From JANNWF01 sp041675805 (GTDB lineage Bacteria > Pseudomonadota > Gammaproteobacteria > Xanthomonadales > Xanthomonadaceae), in NCBI GenBank assembly GCA_041675805.1, contig JBAYTD010000034.1, forward strand, positions 1-21,911: a stretch of DNA of 21,911 bases, in the 5' to 3' direction. Shown piece after piece: positions 18,160 to 21,911 of this stretch. Every line of letters starts with the position of its first letter. The first letter of the stretch is position 1. Both the position numbers and the translations under genes were made by a program. The notes beneath the pieces were generated by a model. It had not been told where the DNA came from, made no database searches, and worked only from the letters and a program-made list of their open reading frames with translations.

Positions 18160-18957
18160 ATGTCCGACAGTCTCTTCCCCAGCAAGAACGGCAGCGAATC
18201 GATCAAGGCCCAGGTGCGCGACCTGAGCTTCTACTACGGCGATTTCGCCGCGCTGAAGAAGGTCAACCTCGACGTCGCCGAGCACGAGGTCACCGCCCTG
18301 ATCGGTCCTTCCGGCTGTGGCAAGTCGACCCTGCTGCGCTGCTTCAACCGCATGCACGATCTCTATCCGGGCAGCCGCTACGAAGGCCGGATTCACCTGT
18401 ACCCGGACAACGTCGACCTGCTGGCCAGGGACATCGATCCGGTGGAGACGCGGATCCGCATCGGCATGGTGTTCCAGAAGCCCAATCCGTTTCCGAAGAC
18501 GATCTTCGAGAACGTCGCCTACGGCCTGCGCATCATGGGCGAGAAACGCCGTTCGGTGATCGCCGACAAGGTCGAGAAGGCGCTGCGTGACGCCGCCCTG
18601 TGGAACGAGGTGAAGGACCGCTTGGACAAACTGGCGACCGGCCTGTCCGGCGGCCAGCAGCAGCGCCTGTGCATCGCCCGCACCCTGGCCACCGAGCCGG
18701 AAATCCTCCTGTTCGACGAGCCGACCTCGGCGCTCGACCCGATCGCCACCGCCAGCATCGAGGAGTTGATCGTCGAACTGAAGAAGAAGGTGACGGTGCT
18801 GATCGTCACCCACAACATGCAGCAGGCCGGCCGCATTTCCAAATACACTGCCTTCATGTTCATGGGCGAGTTGGTAGAGTTCGGTGAGACCGAGCGGATC
18901 TTCACCCGCCCGACCAAGGAAAAGACCGAAAACTACATCACCGGCCGCTTCGGCTGA
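18160..18957 (+). CDS. pstB: PstB, phosphate ABC transporter ATPase
   Basis: PstB hydrolyses ATP at the inner face of the membrane to drive PstCA. The 265-residue protein has Walker A GPSGCGKS at 49-56, the Q-loop in VFQKPNPFP at 104-112, the signature LSGGQQQR at 162-169, Walker B ILLFDE at 182-187 and the switch histidine H218 in THNM. The run FQKPNPFPKTIFENVAYG is diagnostic for PstB among ABC ATPases. I take the ATG at 18160 as start; a GTG at 18151 is in frame but would overlap the pstA stop. phoU starts 16 bases downstream. Confidence 0.96.
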   Translation: MSDSLFPSKNGSESIKAQVRDLSFYYGDFAALKKVNLDVAEHEVTALIGPSGCGKSTLLRCFNRMHDLYPGSRYEGRIHLYPDNVDLLARDIDPVETRIRIGMVFQKPNPFPKTIFENVAYGLRIMGEKRRSVIADKVEKALRDAALWNEVKDRLDKLATGLSGGQQQRLCIARTLATEPEILLFDEPTSALDPIATASIEELIVELKKKVTVLIVTHNMQQAGRISKYTAFMFMGELVEFGETERIFTRPTKEKTENYITGRFG

Positions 18958-18973
18958 ACCAGAGGCCCGCAGC

Positions 18974-19696
18974 ATGTCCATTACCAACGTCCCCGGCTCC
19001 GCCCATACCCTGCGTCAGTTCGACGAGGAACTCGCCATCCTGCGCGACCTGGTGCTGCGCATGGGCGGGATCGTCGAGGAGCAGGTGCGCAACGGCGTCG
19101 AGGCGCTGCGCCGCGGCGATAGTGAAGCGGCGCGGCAGGTCGTTCGCCGTGATCGCGAAGTCGATGCCATCGAACTGCGCGCCGACGAGGAAATCGCCCA
19201 GTTGCTGGCCCGGCGCAGCCCGCTGGGTGTCGATTTGCGCACCATGCTGACGCTGTCGAAGACGGTATCCGACCTGGAACGCATCGGCGACGAGGCGAAG
19301 AAGATCGCCCGCAGTTGCGAGAATCCCTCGGCGCAGTCCGGTGCGCTGGCGCAGCAGGCCTACATGCCGGGCCTGCTGGCGATGGGCGAACAGGCCGCCG
19401 ACCTGCTGCACGGCGCACTCGACGCCCTGGTGCGGCTGGACACCGACCGCGCCGCCGAGATCAAGCGCGCCGACAAGCAGCTCGACAAGGCGTTCGAGGT
19501 GACCTTGGGCGAAATCATCGAGCACCTCGCCGCCGACCCGGCCAGCGCCTCGCTGACGGTCAGCGCGATCTTCGCCGCCAAGGCGCTGGAGCGCATCGGC
19601 GATCACGCCAAGAACATCACCCAGTACGTGGTCTACCTGGTGCAGGGCCGCGACATCCGCCATCCCAAGGCCAACCCGGAATTCGGCAACGCTTGA
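18974..19696 (+). CDS. phoU: PhoU, phosphate signalling regulator
   Basis: PhoU links the Pst transporter to the PhoR sensor kinase and keeps the Pho regulon off when phosphate is plentiful. The 240-residue protein shows the two-fold repeat of three-helix PhoU domains, with matching metal-binding segments LERIGDEAKK at 101-110 and LERIGDHAKN at 205-214. AGAGG (18961-18965) lies eight bases before the ATG. An in-frame extension upstream to 18884 lies inside pstB and is not coding. It ends the pst operon; phoB and phoR are not within the window, and the next gene is convergent after 90 bases with no clear terminator. Confidence 0.96.
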   Translation: MSITNVPGSAHTLRQFDEELAILRDLVLRMGGIVEEQVRNGVEALRRGDSEAARQVVRRDREVDAIELRADEEIAQLLARRSPLGVDLRTMLTLSKTVSDLERIGDEAKKIARSCENPSAQSGALAQQAYMPGLLAMGEQAADLLHGALDALVRLDTDRAAEIKRADKQLDKAFEVTLGEIIEHLAADPASASLTVSAIFAAKALERIGDHAKNITQYVVYLVQGRDIRHPKANPEFGNA

Positions 19697-19786
19697 GCGC
19701 GGCGCGCGCACTGCCGGGGGCGTTGCGGTTGGTGGTGGATGTGAGCCGAACCCTCGATCAAAAAACCAGAAAATTCCGACGCCGCC

Positions 19787-21148
19787 TCAGGGCATCAGCA
19801 TCACGGTGGCCAGGCCGAGGAAGGTGAAGAAGCCCATCACGTCGGTGACCATGGTCAGGAAGATGGCGCTGGCCAGGGCCGGATCGAAGCCCAGCCGCTT
19901 CAGCGTGACCGGCACCAGCACGCCGGCGGCGGCGGCGGCCACCAGGTTCAGTGTCAGCGCGGTGAAGATCACCAGCGACAGCTTCCAGTCGCCGAACCAG
20001 GCCAGCACCACCACGCCGAGGATCAGCCCCAGCGCAAGGCCATTGAGCAGGGCGACGCGGGCCTCCTTCCAGATCAGCGTGCCGAGGTTGCTGGGCCCGA
20101 CCTGACCGAGCGCCAGGCCGCGGATCATCAGCGCCAGCACCTGGGTGCCGGCATTGCCGCCCATGCCGGCGACGATCGGCATCAGCACCGCCAGGGCGAC
20201 CAGTTTCTGGATCGTGCCCTCGAAGCTGTCGACCACGCTGGCGGCGACGAAGGCGGTGGCGAGGTTGATGCCCAGCCAGACGAGGCGGCGCCGGGTGGCG
20301 CGCCAGACCGGGCTGAACAGGTCCTCGTCCTCGTCGAGACCGGCGGCGCCGAGCACCTGGTGCTCGGCCTGCTCGCGGATGATGTCGACCACGTCGTCGA
20401 TGGTGATGTGGCCGAGCAGGGTGTTGTCGTCGTCGACCACCGGCGCGCTGATCCAGTCGTGGTCGGAGAACTGCCGCGCCACTTCGGCGGCGGTTTCGGC
20501 GACGCGGATCGGTTCCTGCTCGCTGTCGATGAGCTGGTTGATCGGTGTGCCGGGGTCATTGGTCAACAGGGCCGCCAGCGGCACGCGGCCGATCAGGCGA
20601 TGGCGGCGGTCGACCACGTACAGATGATCGCTGTGCTCGGGCAATTCGCCGCGCAGGCGCAGGTAACGCAGCACCACGTCGATGCCGACGTCGGCGCGCA
20701 CGGTGGCGATGTCGGGGTTCATCAGACGCCCGGCGGTGTCCTCCGGGTAGGACAGCACGCGCTCCAGCCGCTCGCGGTTCTCGCGGTCCATCGACTTGAG
20801 CACTTCGTCGATGACCTGGCCGGGCAGATCCTCGGCCAGGTCGGCGAGGTCGTCGATGTCCAGATCCTCGACCGCGGCGACCAGTTCGTCGGGATCCATC
20901 GCCGCGATCAGCGCTTCGCGCACCTCGTCGCCGACGTGCAGCAGGACCTCGCCGTCGTCCTCGGAATCGACCAGACCCCAGACGATCTCGCGCTTGCCCG
21001 GCGGCAGCGACTCAAGCAGGTTGCCGATTTCCGCCGGTGCCAGCGTGTTGACCAGCCGACGCACCGGTCCCAGGCGGCCCGAGTCCAGCGCTTCGGACAG
21101 CAGCCTGAGCTGGCGGGCGGCCTTGTCGGGGCGGGCGCTGTCGGCCAT
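19787..21148 (-). CDS. mgtE: MgtE, Mg2+ channel/transporter
   Basis: MgtE admits Mg2+ across the inner membrane and closes when cytoplasmic Mg2+ is high. The 453-residue protein has the acidic helical N domain (about 1-135), a pair of CBS domains (about 138-262) and five C-terminal membrane helices from about 285. The family signature PIVAGMGGNAGTQ is at 324-336, and D436 in TMVTDVMGFF corresponds by family alignment to the pore aspartate (D432 in Thermus thermophilus). The N and CBS domains are rich in Asp and Glu, as expected for the Mg2+ sensor. The start has a weak GGA before it; GATAAT on the minus strand (21180-21175) is a possible -10. I see no M-box riboswitch in the 124 bases upstream. 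Confidence 0.95.
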   Translation of the reverse strand: MADSARPDKAARQLRLLSEALDSGRLGPVRRLVNTLAPAEIGNLLESLPPGKREIVWGLVDSEDDGEVLLHVGDEVREALIAAMDPDELVAAVEDLDIDDLADLAEDLPGQVIDEVLKSMDRENRERLERVLSYPEDTAGRLMNPDIATVRADVGIDVVLRYLRLRGELPEHSDHLYVVDRRHRLIGRVPLAALLTNDPGTPINQLIDSEQEPIRVAETAAEVARQFSDHDWISAPVVDDDNTLLGHITIDDVVDIIREQAEHQVLGAAGLDEDEDLFSPVWRATRRRLVWLGINLATAFVAASVVDSFEGTIQKLVALAVLMPIVAGMGGNAGTQVLALMIRGLALGQVGPSNLGTLIWKEARVALLNGLALGLILGVVVLAWFGDWKLSLVIFTALTLNLVAAAAAGVLVPVTLKRLGFDPALASAIFLTMVTDVMGFFTFLGLATVMLMP

Positions 21149-21242
21149 GGACGGATTCCGGTTGCGGGGGCGGCATTATCGGCCAACTGAAGGCCGCGCC
21201 GCGGATCGGGCCGGCGCTCGATTCAGCCGCGATGCCGGGCAG

Positions 21243-21260
21243 GGCGGCGACCGCGCCGCC
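21243..21260 (-). terminator. hairpin just after aat
   Basis: GGCGGCG and CGCCGCC form a perfect 7-bp stem around a four-base loop, 12 bases beyond the aat stop. There is no T-run. It may weaken read-through from aat into mgtE, or protect the aat mRNA end. The rest of the 21149-21272 gap holds only the possible mgtE -10. Confidence 0.35.
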
Positions 21261-21272
21261 GCAATCTGATGC

Positions 21273-21911
21273 TCATCCCAGCGTGGTGGCCGGCACGCTG
21301 CCGAAGGCGTGTGCCCAGGAACCGGCCAGTGCCGGCCGGGCGCAGGCTTCGCCGCAGGCACGCAGGAAATCCTCGCGACGCACCGGCGCGAAGCCCATTC
21401 GCGACAGATGCGGGCTGGCGACCTGGCCGTCGAGCAGAACGAAACCGTGCGCATCGAGGAAGCGGCACAGCGCGGCCAGGGCGACCTGCGAAGCGCTGGG
21501 CGCGCTGCTGAACATGCTTTCGCCGAAGAACATGCGACCGATGGCGACACCGTAGACGCCGCCGACCAGTTCGCCCGCCGCATCCAGCGTCTCGACCGAA
21601 TGGGCATGGCCCAGATGGTGCAGGGCGACGTAGGCGGCCAGCATCTCGTCGCTGATCCAGGTACCGCGCTGGCCGGCGCGCGGTGCGCTGGCGCAGCATT
21701 GCATCACCGTCTCGAAGGCGGCGTCGGCGCGCAGCGTCCAGTCGCTTTGCCGAAGCCGGCGACGCAGGCGGCGGCTCAGGTGCAGGTCGGCCGGGACGAT
21801 GGTCATGCGCGGGTCCGGCGACCACCAGAGAATCGGATCGCCGCTGGAATACCAGGGAAAGATGCCGTGCCGATAGGCGTTCAGCAGCCGCGCCGGCGAC
21901 AGGTCGCCGCC
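21273..21911 (-). CDS. aat: Aat, leucyl/phenylalanyl-tRNA-protein transferase, N-terminus beyond window
   Basis: Aat adds Leu or Phe from aminoacyl-tRNA to proteins with N-terminal Arg or Lys, marking them for ClpSAP degradation. The frame is open to the right edge, so the gene is partial: 212 residues are visible, and about 25 are missing against the E. coli length of 234. The first visible residues GGDLSPARLLNAYRHGIFPW and then WWSPDPR are the family's N-terminal signature. GVYGVAIGRMFFGESMFS with VALAAL after it is the conserved core near the middle. A shorter protein from the internal ATG at 21806 would lose the signature and is rejected. mgtE follows on the same strand after 124 bases. 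Confidence 0.95.
   Translation of the reverse strand, partial: GGDLSPARLLNAYRHGIFPWYSSGDPILWWSPDPRMTIVPADLHLSRRLRRRLRQSDWTLRADAAFETVMQCCASAPRAGQRGTWISDEMLAAYVALHHLGHAHSVETLDAAGELVGGVYGVAIGRMFFGESMFSSAPSASQVALAALCRFLDAHGFVLLDGQVASPHLSRMGFAPVRREDFLRACGEACARPALAGSWAHAFGSVPATTLG

Noticed and set aside
19697..19786. Bidirectional terminator between phoU and mgtE
   Set aside because: There is an A-run at 19760-19765 but no convincing hairpin on the correct side of it.

Overview
The window is about 21.9 kb of GC-rich DNA with dense coding. It reads as ordinary chromosome of a gammaproteobacterium, most likely of the Xanthomonadales/Lysobacterales. The grounds are the surA-pdxA-rsmA-apaG-apaH cluster, a eukaryote-type class I fructose-bisphosphate aldolase, the pstSCAB-phoU operon, a GTTE variant in PdxA that I recall from Xanthomonas, and the base composition. 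The placement is inference from memory of these families, not a search. I see no tRNA, rRNA, insertion sequence, prophage, CRISPR array or plasmid feature.

Layout. (1) Positions 103-7921, minus strand: a large MscK-type mechanosensitive channel, then surA, pdxA, rsmA, apaG and apaH in that order of transcription. The last five form a tight operon for outer-membrane protein folding, vitamin B6 synthesis, 16S rRNA dimethylation and Ap4A hydrolysis. surA carries an in-frame amber codon at 3664-3666, exactly between its two parvulin domains. lptD, the usual gene before surA, is absent here, and the channel gene is in its place. (2) Positions 8147-13638, plus strand: class I aldolase, then a lipoprotein membrane-fusion protein and an RND permease forming an efflux pump without its own outer-membrane channel or regulator. 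A perfect 13-bp tandem repeat lies just upstream of the pump genes. (3) Positions 13823-15055, plus strand: a secreted HEXXH zinc-metallopeptidase-like protein of no clear family. (4) Positions 15251-19696, plus strand: pstS, pstC, pstA, pstB and phoU, the high-affinity phosphate uptake operon, preceded by an AT-rich island that looks like a Pho box. phoB and phoR are not in the window. (5) Positions 19787-21911, minus strand: mgtE (Mg2+ channel) downstream of aat, the N-end-rule aminoacyl transferase, whose first codons lie beyond the right edge.

How they work together. Most genes are housekeeping. The envelope theme is strong: a periplasmic chaperone, a tension-gated channel, an efflux pump, phosphate uptake and Mg2+ transport. 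No new multi-gene system is evident. The items most worth a second look are the interrupted surA, the changed gene order upstream of it, the repeat before the efflux genes, the unassigned metallopeptidase beside the pst operon, and the candidate Pho box.
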